This document shows, one piece after another, positions 1 through 5,915 of a stretch of 9,311 nucleotides of DNA (its first letter is position 1; every line of letters begins with the position of its first letter). Source of the stretch: Akkermansiaceae bacterium (GTDB lineage: Bacteria; Verrucomicrobiota; Verrucomicrobiia; Verrucomicrobiales; Akkermansiaceae); contig WTJZ01000270.1 of assembly GCA_011524615.1 (NCBI GenBank), forward strand, positions 1 through 9,311, written 5' to 3'. Position numbers and translations under genes: made by a program. The notes below the pieces were generated by a model. It saw only the letters and a program-made list of their open reading frames with translations, was not told where the DNA came from and did no database searches.

Positions 1-1533
1 CTTGAGGCGATAGGTAGCACGGGCCATATCATCGGTACGAGCGAGTTGGGCGTTGACACTGTAGATGGCTTCCTCCTCTCCCATGACCGCCGTGTAGTGG
101 GCCTCTGTGAGGCAGGGACCAGTCTGAAGGTAGGTAGCCTTATCTTGCTGGGTCTGGATGCGTGTCCCATCAGGGCGCTCAAAGCGGAAGAAGTCTCCGC
201 CTCCGACATTAGAGGTCCAGCTCCATGGGCGCTGTTTTGGTCGCTTCGCGAAGAAGGGGCGGATGTCGGTGATCATGCTATCGCGGTGAGCACGCGTTGG
301 TTCATAGCAGAAGGTCTCCCCCCAGCAACCGAGAGCGGATTGCTCCCAGAGTTGGTTAACTCCCCATCCAATGAGGCTGAGTTGGGCATGACTGGCTGCA
401 GGAAGCGTTCCCCACATGCCGTGGACGAACTTGACCTGATAGGTCGTAGACGATCCTGCAGGAGTAGGGATGCGAGCAAAGGCACGGAACCACATGTTGT
501 CATGTGGGACGTCCTTGTGTTCCTTATCGGTATGCCAGTTCTTGGACTGCTGTAGAGGGATACCAGTAGGGCGACCTTCGGCATCACAGAGGATGGCAGA
601 GACACCTGTGATAGGGAAGTGGTGACGGTACTTGATCTTACTACCACGAGGGAAGTCGAACACCACCTTAGTCAGGGTATCAGACTGGCCGGTATTCTTC
701 ACAGTGAAGGGGAGGAGACGGAGGTGGTCGCGCGTATTATGCTTCTTCGTACGTTGTTGTACTGGGATGGGTGCGATGTCGAAGCGGTGAGCCTGGTACT
801 CTGGGGAGTAGCTGAGGAGGTCAGTATGAGGGCTCGTGATCTGGATGTCACGCTGTTGGAGCGTGTTGACTTGTTTGAACTGGCGTCCTCGGACTGTGAG
901 GTTTAGTGCGGCGTAGCCCTTACCCCCTTTGACTGGTTGAGAGGAGATCCAGCTCGCCCCCTGTGAGTGAAGCGCTACGGAGAGGGTGCCGTCTAGATTC
1001 GCCTCATCGATAGAGACATTGAAGGCGAGACTATCTGACCAGCCTGCGGTCTCGAGCGTGACATTGAGGAGTTCTGGCGTGGAGTCGCCATGGGCTAGCA
1101 TCTGGAGCTTCCATATATCGTGTCGCTGCCAGTGACGGCCACTTTCGATCATGCGTGGGCCTTGGTGGCGCGCCTGAGGATGGTATGAGCGCGAGCCTCC
1201 TACTGATCGGTACGTCTTGCCCCCTAGAGTGAGCATGATCTGGAGTTTTGCCGCAGGGAGTCGTTTCCAAGCATGGTTGGTATCCTCTCCGGCCGCTAGG
1301 TAGGATTGGTTGCCTCTGATAATGCCCAGGTGCGGGATCTCGAGTGTCTCCGTATTCAAGACGAGCGCATATTGGTTCGTCTGAATGACGCGCAGCGGGC
1401 GTCTCTGGTTATTGGCGTGGTAGGCATATGGATAGCCATCTACCCACCAAGTATGGGTGTAGGACTCTGGTACAGACTGTGACCAGGTGAAACTTGTAAT
1501 CAGAAGTAGTAGTGTGATGATACGGGATATCAT
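1..1533 (-). CDS. Large secreted protein of unknown function (3' end beyond the window)
   Basis: Reading the minus strand from the ATG at 1533 gives 511 uninterrupted codons to base 1 with no stop, so the C-terminus lies outside the window. The N-terminus is a signal peptide: Arg at residue 4, a hydrophobic run at about 5-17, and probable cleavage near residues 18-20. The mature part is rich in Trp, His and aromatic residues and in beta-type sequence. Notable blocks are GIPLQQSKNWH (324-334), WGTLPAASHAQLSLIGWG (374-391), LWEQSALGCWGETFCYEP (395-412), DIRPFF (423-428) and WSWTSNVGGGDFF (437-449). These blocks resemble, from memory, large uncharacterised secreted proteins of Planctomycetes and Verrucomicrobia. 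The layout would suit a carbohydrate-related or surface protein, but I recognise no catalytic domain. The open plus-strand frames opposite it are shadows. The gene is certain; its role is unknown. Confidence 0.85.
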   Translation of the reverse strand, partial: MISRIITLLLLITSFTWSQSVPESYTHTWWVDGYPYAYHANNQRRPLRVIQTNQYALVLNTETLEIPHLGIIRGNQSYLAAGEDTNHAWKRLPAAKLQIMLTLGGKTYRSVGGSRSYHPQARHQGPRMIESGRHWQRHDIWKLQMLAHGDSTPELLNVTLETAGWSDSLAFNVSIDEANLDGTLSVALHSQGASWISSQPVKGGKGYAALNLTVRGRQFKQVNTLQQRDIQITSPHTDLLSYSPEYQAHRFDIAPIPVQQRTKKHNTRDHLRLLPFTVKNTGQSDTLTKVVFDFPRGSKIKYRHHFPITGVSAILCDAEGRPTGIPLQQSKNWHTDKEHKDVPHDNMWFRAFARIPTPAGSSTTYQVKFVHGMWGTLPAASHAQLSLIGWGVNQLWEQSALGCWGETFCYEPTRAHRDSMITDIRPFFAKRPKQRPWSWTSNVGGGDFFRFERPDGTRIQTQQDKATYLQTGPCLTEAHYTAVMGEEEAIYSVNAQLARTDDMARATYRLK

Positions 1534-1544
1534 GTGTACTACCC

Positions 1545-1572
1545 TACGTAAGAGGCTCTCTCGTCTGTTCAA
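1545..1572 (-). promoter_or_regulatory. Candidate promoter for the secreted-protein gene
   Basis: On the minus strand, TTGAAC (1572-1567), a 16-base spacer and TACGTA (1550-1545) stand 11 bases before the ATG at 1533. The -10 is weak (TA at its start only), but the spacing matches other candidates in this window. If used, the transcript would have a leader of only a few bases. A second possibility is TGTGAC (1604-1599), 17 bases, then TAAAAT (1581-1576), which has a better -10 but a poor -35 and would give a leader of about 35 bases. Confidence 0.3.
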
Positions 1573-1696
1573 TAAATTTTATTCTCTGACGGAAAAAAGT
1601 CACAGAATGAAAATCTTATTCATGGATATGAGTAAGTAGAACGCGCGGAAAGTGAGGATTACCATATAAAGGGAACCTCTGGAAACGATAGAAGAC

Positions 1697-2599
1697 TTAC
1701 TTCAGATCACGAGGACTCATCCTTAGGTTATAGTTCTTATAACTGAAGTCGATGTTGTTGACTCGGTCTCTAATGTCTGAGGGGGCGTTTTGTTGTTCTT
1801 CCTCGGTATTCCAGGGGCCTTCATATTGGATATTCCCCTGACGGTCGCGGACGGTTACGCTCTTATTCCCATTGTTAGTCTGGACCTCTACGCTCCCAGA
1901 TTCATCCATCATCTTGACGGAGCTCGTGGACTGAAAGTTGAGGTCGAACCCTGTATTTGGTGCGACTTCCTTTAATAAGTTACCGAAGAGCCTACCGAAT
2001 GAGCGCTTGTTTTCCTGTTCTGGTGGGCTGGCATTATGCTGTGCTTGGCCTAGGATACGATCCAGGAGCCCTCTATTCTCTGGCGTGGCCGCAGGGAGCT
2101 TGGTAGGGATCTCGTCTGCAGGCTTGGCTGCTAGGGTGATTGATTTCGTGAGGCGTTGTCCCTTGGAGAGGACTTCGAGAGAGATGGAGTCGTTCGCTTG
2201 AGAGTTTTGTACGAGGTGGCGGAGGGTGTCCTGTGAGTTGATGAGTGCTCCGTTATAGGAGATGATGACATCGTGGATGCTGAGACCTGCCGATTGTGCC
2301 GGGCTCTCTGGTGCGATGTGTCGGAGGACGATCCCGGACTCTAGTCCGAGCTGTGCCTTGAGCGTCTCATTGATCGGCTCTCCGTAGACTCCCATCCATG
2401 CCGGAGCTGGTGGTGCTGGTTGTTCTTGAGCAGGTTGCACCACTTTTGGGGTGATTGGAGATACAGGTCTCTCTAAGGGTTTGACTTGGCTAAAGTCGAT
2501 CTCTGAAGCACTGGGAGTATGACCTAGGTCTTCTGTCACGGGGCGATCTAGCCCAAAGGCTGTACCAATTGTGAGTAAGGCAAGGATACGTACTGTCAT
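1697..2599 (-). CDS. Secreted PDZ-domain protein without a protease domain
   Basis: A protein of 300 residues from the ATG at 2599; a GTG directly before it (2602) would add one residue. Residues 1-16 form a hydrophobic signal peptide, so the product is probably periplasmic or exported. A Pro/Gln-rich linker covers about 40-66. A PDZ domain of the DegP/HtrA type covers about 68-159, with the carboxylate-binding-loop region near GLESGIVLRHI and the typical SPAQSAGLSIHDVIISYNG stretch. There is no trypsin-like or other protease domain and no catalytic triad. The C-terminal third (about 220-300) is charged and contains VTVRDRQGNIQYEGPWNTEE, a block I recall from PDZ proteins of Verrucomicrobia. 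The likely role is binding exposed C-termini or acting as an envelope adaptor; this is inferred. It lies on the same strand as the secreted-protein gene, 163 bases upstream of it, so co-transcription is possible but not shown. Confidence 0.85.
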   Translation of the reverse strand: MTVRILALLTIGTAFGLDRPVTEDLGHTPSASEIDFSQVKPLERPVSPITPKVVQPAQEQPAPPAPAWMGVYGEPINETLKAQLGLESGIVLRHIAPESPAQSAGLSIHDVIISYNGALINSQDTLRHLVQNSQANDSISLEVLSKGQRLTKSITLAAKPADEIPTKLPAATPENRGLLDRILGQAQHNASPPEQENKRSFGRLFGNLLKEVAPNTGFDLNFQSTSSVKMMDESGSVEVQTNNGNKSVTVRDRQGNIQYEGPWNTEEEQQNAPSDIRDRVNNIDFSYKNYNLRMSPRDLK

Positions 2600-2606
2600 C
2601 ACATAA

Positions 2607-2621
2607 GAGAGCGCACCTCTC
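2607..2621 (-). promoter_or_regulatory. Small hairpin covering the only SD-like sequence of the PDZ gene
   Basis: The arms GAGAG and CTCTC are separated by five bases. In the transcript of the PDZ gene the upstream arm contains the GAGAGG that is the only Shine-Dalgarno-like sequence near the start, 13-16 bases before the GTG/ATG. If the hairpin forms it would hide that site. The stem is only 5 bp, so this may be chance. Confidence 0.2.
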
Positions 2622-2690
2622 GAATTACTTTTGTTTAATTCCGCGCAAAAAATGATTTCGCCCTTCTTCCAGAAACACTCCTGTAGGGAT

Positions 2691-2727
2691 AAAAAAAGCC
2701 CGCTCTCTATGGTAGAGGAGCGGGCTT
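2691..2727 (-). terminator. Rho-independent terminator of the L31 gene
   Basis: On the minus strand a GC-rich hairpin with arms AAGCCCGCTC and GAGCGGGCTT is followed at once by a run of seven T (2697-2691). It starts about 25 bases after the stop codon of the L31 gene. The other direction has no T run, so it terminates minus-strand transcription only and separates rpmE2 from the PDZ gene. Confidence 0.88.
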
Positions 2728-2751
2728 ATTTGGGTGAAAGAGAGGGTAGGA

Positions 2752-3024
2752 TTAGCCGAGTGTTGGCTTCTTACGACGCTCTTTACGTCCACCGAAACGC
2801 TTCTGGAACTTGTCGATACGTCCTTCTGTATCCACGAACTGAGCTTTACCGGTGAAGAATGGGTGTGAATCAGATGTAACGGACATCGCGATTACGTAGT
2901 AGTCTACGCCGTCGATTGTTTCTGTCTTGTCTGACTTAGCTGTTGAGCGAGTGATGAATTGCTTTCCAGTAGTAAGGTCCTGGAAGATTACTGGGTGGTA
3001 GTCTGGGTGTAGATCTGCTTTCAT
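2752..3024 (-). CDS. rpmE2: 50S ribosomal protein L31 type B (zinc-free)
   Basis: A 90-residue protein beginning MKADLHPDYHPVIFQD, the standard start of type B L31. It also contains SHPFFTGKAQFVDTEGRIDK and a basic tail (GGRKERRKKP). There is no cysteine anywhere, so the zinc-binding Cys pairs of the classical (type A) L31 are absent. In well-studied bacteria the type B form is the zinc-independent paralogue, sometimes the only L31. It sits in the large ribosomal subunit near the central protuberance. The frame is open to a TTG at 3096, but family length and the conserved start favour the ATG at 3024. No Shine-Dalgarno sequence is visible before it. The gene stands alone between a candidate promoter (3069-3096) and a strong terminator (2691-2727), and is divergent from ppaC. 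Whether a type A copy exists elsewhere cannot be seen. Confidence 0.95.
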   Translation of the reverse strand: MKADLHPDYHPVIFQDLTTGKQFITRSTAKSDKTETIDGVDYYVIAMSVTSDSHPFFTGKAQFVDTEGRIDKFQKRFGGRKERRKKPTLG

Positions 3025-3068
3025 TGGTTCTAGCGGATTGAGTCGACGTTTTTGCGCCGTGAGGGATG

Positions 3069-3096
3069 AACGTAGTGATATTGAAGTGCTTGTCAA
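3069..3096 (-). promoter_or_regulatory. rpmE2: Candidate promoter for rpmE2
   Basis: On the minus strand a perfect -35 TTGACA (3096-3091), a 16-base spacer and a weak -10 TACGTT (3074-3069). The predicted leader is about 35-40 bases, unlike the very short leaders suggested for other genes here. The -10 is almost the same as the TACGTA proposed for the gene at 1-1533. Confidence 0.4.
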
Positions 3097-3142
3097 GTAT
3101 CAAGGTCGTAATATGTCGCGTGTGCGAGTGGATTAGGCGGAA

Positions 3143-3156
3143 ATAGTCTTGACTAT
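3143..3156. promoter_or_regulatory. Perfect inverted repeat between divergent rpmE2 and ppaC
   Basis: ATAGTC-TT-GACTAT is a perfect palindrome with 6-bp arms in the 161-base divergent intergenic region. It overlaps the candidate -35 of ppaC (TTGACT, 3149-3154), the usual place for a repressor operator. It could equally be chance; no regulator gene is nearby. Confidence 0.25.
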
Positions 3157-3177
3157 CCAGTCATCATGATTGGTCAT
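3149..3177 (+). promoter_or_regulatory. ppaC: Candidate promoter for ppaC
   Basis: TTGACT (3149-3154), a 17-base spacer and GGTCAT (3172-3177), which matches the -10 consensus at three positions only. It ends eight bases before the ppaC ATG, so a transcript from it would be nearly leaderless, in line with the absence of a Shine-Dalgarno sequence there. Confidence 0.25.
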
Positions 3178-3185
3178 GGCGTGAC

Positions 3186-4127
3186 ATGAGCGATCTATAC
3201 GTTATAGGACACAAGAATCCGGACACCGATGCGATTTGCGGTGCGATTGCCCTAGCAGATTTTCTATCGCAGACGAGCCATCCAGAGGCTAAGCCTGCAC
3301 GTCTTGGTGAAGTACCCGAGCGTACCGCATGGGTACTGGAGCAAGCTGGAGTACAGGCACCAAAGCTTATCAACCATGTATCTGAGTGTGCTGCTGATGT
3401 TCAGTTCGCCCTCGTGGACCACAATGAATTTAAGCAATCTGTAGACGGGATCGATGACGCTCCAGTAGTCTACGTCCTCGACCACCACCGTCTCGCAGGA
3501 GATGTGGTGACCAAGGAGCCAATCCGCTTCATCAATGAGCCAGTGGGATCTAGCTGTACGATCATTGCTCGTGAATACCGCTATGCAGGGTTGACTCCTA
3601 GTAAGGAGATCGCGACCTGTCTCTGTGCTGGATTGATCTCAGACACGCTCTTGCTCACATCTCCGACCACTACCGAGCTTGATAAGGAGATTCTCCCATG
3701 GATCGCTGAGCTCGCGGGGATTGACCCTGAGGAGTTTACCGAGGGCTTCTTTGCGGTTGGATCACTCTTGGGCTCAGGATCTACAGAGGCGATCTTGAAT
3801 ACAGACCGTAAGGAATTCGAGGAAAATGGGACTAAGCTCACGATCGCCCAGATCGAGGAGCGTGGACTAGGACCGTTTGACGGCCGTCGTGAAGAACTCG
3901 AGTCTGCGCTTAAGCAGCTCTGTATCGATGGAGACTACGCTCTCGCACTCCTCGCAGTGACAGACATCAAGGACAATAACTCCATGATCATTGCCTCTGG
4001 TAAGACGGAGTGTATCGCAGCTCTTCCTTTCGAGAAGGTTGATGAGACGCTCTTCTTCGGTAAGGGGGTTTGCTCACGTAAGAAGCAGATCTTCCCTGCT
4101 GCCGCAGAGGCGATTGCTAAGTCGTAA
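3186..4127 (+). CDS. ppaC: Manganese-dependent inorganic pyrophosphatase (family II, DHH)
   Basis: This enzyme hydrolyses pyrophosphate to two phosphates, pulling biosynthetic reactions forward in the cytoplasm. The 313-residue product has the normal length of family II enzymes and all their signature motifs: GHKNPDTDAI (8-17) with metal ligands His9, Asp13 and Asp15; VDHNE (77-81) with Asp78; the DHH motif at 99-101; ISDT (151-154) with Asp153; and the C-terminal substrate-binding SRKKQ (297-301). The N-terminal DHH domain covers about 1-185 and the DHHA2 domain about 195-310. There is no CBS/DRTGG regulatory insert, so it is the simple, unregulated form. The start is fixed by alignment of His9 with the family position. 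No Shine-Dalgarno sequence is visible. A strong terminator follows directly, so it is probably a single-gene transcript. Confidence 0.96.
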   Translation: MSDLYVIGHKNPDTDAICGAIALADFLSQTSHPEAKPARLGEVPERTAWVLEQAGVQAPKLINHVSECAADVQFALVDHNEFKQSVDGIDDAPVVYVLDHHRLAGDVVTKEPIRFINEPVGSSCTIIAREYRYAGLTPSKEIATCLCAGLISDTLLLTSPTTTELDKEILPWIAELAGIDPEEFTEGFFAVGSLLGSGSTEAILNTDRKEFEENGTKLTIAQIEERGLGPFDGRREELESALKQLCIDGDYALALLAVTDIKDNNSMIIASGKTECIAALPFEKVDETLFFGKGVCSRKKQIFPAAAEAIAKS

Positions 4128-4149
4128 GCTCTTTACACACTAAAGACAG

Positions 4150-4189
4150 AAAAAACCTCCACGCATTTTATTGCGTTGGAGGTTTTTTT
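4150..4189 (+). terminator. ppaC: Rho-independent terminator of ppaC
   Basis: The arms ACCTCCA/TGGAGGT continue into CGCA/TGCG with one bulged base and are flanked by an A run on the left and seven T on the right (4183-4189). It lies about 25 bases after the ppaC stop. The flanking A and T runs mean it could also work on the minus strand, but no minus-strand gene runs into it. It ends just 17 bases before the next gene's ATG. Confidence 0.92.
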
Positions 4190-4206
4190 GTGTAGGATAG
4201 ATGGTT

Positions 4207-5289
4207 ATGACTGATTTTGACTTTACGGGGAATGCACCGTCGATCCCGCTGAAGAATACGCCTAAGTATGTAGGGACGACAGGGAATGGCCAGTTAGATC
4301 AGACGATCTTACAGTTATGTGAATCGATTCCATCGGTGGATCATGAGAATGCTCTCGCAGAGATGATGATTACGGCAGTGAAGTTAGCCCGTGGAGGCGC
4401 GACGCCAGGCGACTTCAAGATGCTGAATCGGGCGCTGAAGGAGATGAGGCATGCCAATGAGATCTTTGATATGTACAATCATCGACGCAAGGTCGCTATC
4501 TTTGGCTCAGCAAGGACCCCGCAGGATCATCCTGAGTACCAGACCGCCAAGGAATTCGCTCGGCGTATGGTGGAGCACGGATTCATGACGATTACTGGGG
4601 CTGGTCCAGGGATCATGGCTGCTGGTAATGAAGGGGCTGGGACAGATGAGTCATTTGGTCTCAATATCACTCTCCCGTTTGAGGCCAGCGCTAATGAGTT
4701 CATCCTCGGAGATGATAAGTTGATAGACTTTAACTACTTCTTCACGCGTAAGCTCTCCTTTGTCAAAGAAGCTCATGCTGCAGTGGCATGTCCTGGCGGG
4801 GTAGGGACGATGGATGAGATCTTTGAGGCGATTACCCTGATTCAGACGGGGAAGGCGACCATCTACCCACTAGTGTTGCTCAATGCTCCAGGTTCTACCT
4901 ATTGGGAGAAGTGGGAGGTCTTCTTGAAGGAGAGTCTCTTAGAGAACGGGTACATCTCGGAGACCGACTTTGCTCTCTGGAAGGTAACCGACTCTGTCGA
5001 GGACGCCATGGAGGAGATCTTAACCTTCTATAAGAACTTCCACAGTTACCGCTATGTCGGTGATACCTTGATTATCAGACTCCAGCATGCTCCTCATCAT
5101 GATGAGTTAGAGCAGATTAATGCGGAGTTCTCAGATCTCGTGAAGGAGGGATCGATGGAGGTCTCTGAGCCTCTCCCTGGAGAACGCGAATACCTGAATC
5201 TGCCTCGAGTCACCTTTAAGCATAAGCGTCGCGACTATGGGCGTCTTCGTATGCTCATTGATGCTCTGAATCAGGTCAAGGGTGCTTGA
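4207..5289 (+). CDS. Long LOG-family protein (nucleotide phosphoribohydrolase-like)
   Basis: A 360-residue cytoplasmic protein with a Rossmann-type LOG/lysine-decarboxylase-like core at about 93-285. Key motifs are VAIFGSARTP (96-105), ITGAGPGIMAAGNEGA (129-144), FFTRKLSFVKE (178-188) and PGGVGTMDE (196-204). The last is the family signature PGGxGTxxE, with the TRK arginine and the final Glu as expected catalytic residues. Characterised LOG proteins cleave nucleoside 5'-monophosphates (cytokinin ribotides or AMP) to base and ribose 5-phosphate. Typical LOG proteins are about 190 residues; this one carries about 90 extra N-terminal and 75 extra C-terminal residues, so its substrate may differ. 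I chose the ATG at 4207 because AGGA (4194-4197) is nine bases away; the ATG at 4201, two codons upstream, would be only three bases from it. It is separated from ppaC by a terminator. Confidence 0.88.
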   Translation: MTDFDFTGNAPSIPLKNTPKYVGTTGNGQLDQTILQLCESIPSVDHENALAEMMITAVKLARGGATPGDFKMLNRALKEMRHANEIFDMYNHRRKVAIFGSARTPQDHPEYQTAKEFARRMVEHGFMTITGAGPGIMAAGNEGAGTDESFGLNITLPFEASANEFILGDDKLIDFNYFFTRKLSFVKEAHAAVACPGGVGTMDEIFEAITLIQTGKATIYPLVLLNAPGSTYWEKWEVFLKESLLENGYISETDFALWKVTDSVEDAMEEILTFYKNFHSYRYVGDTLIIRLQHAPHHDELEQINAEFSDLVKEGSMEVSEPLPGEREYLNLPRVTFKHKRRDYGRLRMLIDALNQVKGA

Positions 5290-5310
5290 TTGTAAAGTAC
5301 ACGTATATCT

Positions 5311-5338
5311 TTGACTTGTTGGGTTTAGTTGCTAGTGT
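5311..5338 (+). promoter_or_regulatory. Candidate promoter for the beta-barrel gene
   Basis: TTGACT (5311-5316, five of six consensus bases), a 16-base spacer and TAGTGT (5333-5338). It ends 11 bases before the ATG at 5350, implying a leader of only a few bases. It lies between the LOG-family stop and the barrel gene, suggesting that the barrel gene has its own promoter. Confidence 0.4.
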
Positions 5339-5349
5339 GTGCTGAGTTT

Positions 5350-5907
5350 ATGAAGTACACATTAGGATTTCTTGCAGGGTTGACACTGGTGTCGAGTGCT
5401 TATCTTCCCCTAGCTTATTCCCAATTCGTGGGAGGTGGCGCTGGGGGCGTAGTGAGTCCAGAGGGATCCTATGCCTACTTACAGTACGGTCAGAGCTTTG
5501 ATGCTGATTTCGACTATGACTACCAGTATCATGTCTTCCTAGAGGCTGCTCATGCTGGTATCAGCGACCTAGAGTCTGGGACTGAGAGTTTTGACCTGGA
5601 GCAAATGATGCTCTCGCTCAATGGATCGATTAGTACGAACTTCAGTGAAGGGTTCTGGGGAGAACTTGGTGCAGGCGCGGGGCTCGCTCGAGTAGAGCTC
5701 TCAGGGCCCGATACTACCGCGGATGATACCGACTTCGTCTTCATGGGGCAGTTGTTTGCGAATGTCGGGGTCTCCATTACTGATTACCTCGATTGCTACA
5801 CGGGCGTGAAGTACTACTACGTCGGTGAGACTGATTACCAAGAAGAACTCGCACTCGAGAGTACGGACGACTTTATTATCCAGGCGGGTATCAGAGTCGC
5901 GTTTTGA
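5350..5907 (+). CDS. Small outer-membrane beta-barrel protein
   Basis: A 185-residue protein from the ATG at 5350. An upstream in-frame TTG (5329) would put seven residues before a normal signal peptide and is unlikely. Residues 1-24 (a Lys, a hydrophobic core, then LAYS before QF) are a typical signal peptide. The rest alternates polar and hydrophobic residues in about eight strands, with Gly/Asp-rich turns, acidic loops and aromatic girdles (for example YAYLQYGQ, FWGELGAGAGLARVEL, YTGVKYYYVGE). It ends in VAF, the terminal Phe recognised by the BAM assembly machinery. Length and layout fit eight-stranded OmpA/OmpX-like barrels (the OMP_b-brl type). No enzyme motif is seen, so the function (adhesion, structure or small porin) is open. 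It has weak or no Shine-Dalgarno sequence and converges on the next gene with an 8-base gap. Confidence 0.82.
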   Translation: MKYTLGFLAGLTLVSSAYLPLAYSQFVGGGAGGVVSPEGSYAYLQYGQSFDADFDYDYQYHVFLEAAHAGISDLESGTESFDLEQMMLSLNGSISTNFSEGFWGELGAGAGLARVELSGPDTTADDTDFVFMGQLFANVGVSITDYLDCYTGVKYYYVGETDYQEELALESTDDFIIQAGIRVAF

Positions 5908-5915
5908 TCCGTGAT

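Noticed and set aside
46..1270. Several open frames of 79-169 residues within 46-906 (plus) and within 273-647 and 1031-1270 (minus)
   Set aside because: They overlap the 511-codon signal-peptide frame on the minus strand, have odd composition and no recognisable motifs. They are shadows of that gene.
3025..3096. N-terminal extension of L31 starting at a TTG at 3096
   Set aside because: The family starts at MKADLHP, and the TTG falls inside the best -35 element of the gene's own candidate promoter.
4171..4198. TTGCGT-N16-TAGGAT as a promoter for the LOG-family gene
   Set aside because: The -35 lies in the right arm of the ppaC terminator and both boxes are poor; the AGGA there is better explained as a ribosome binding site.
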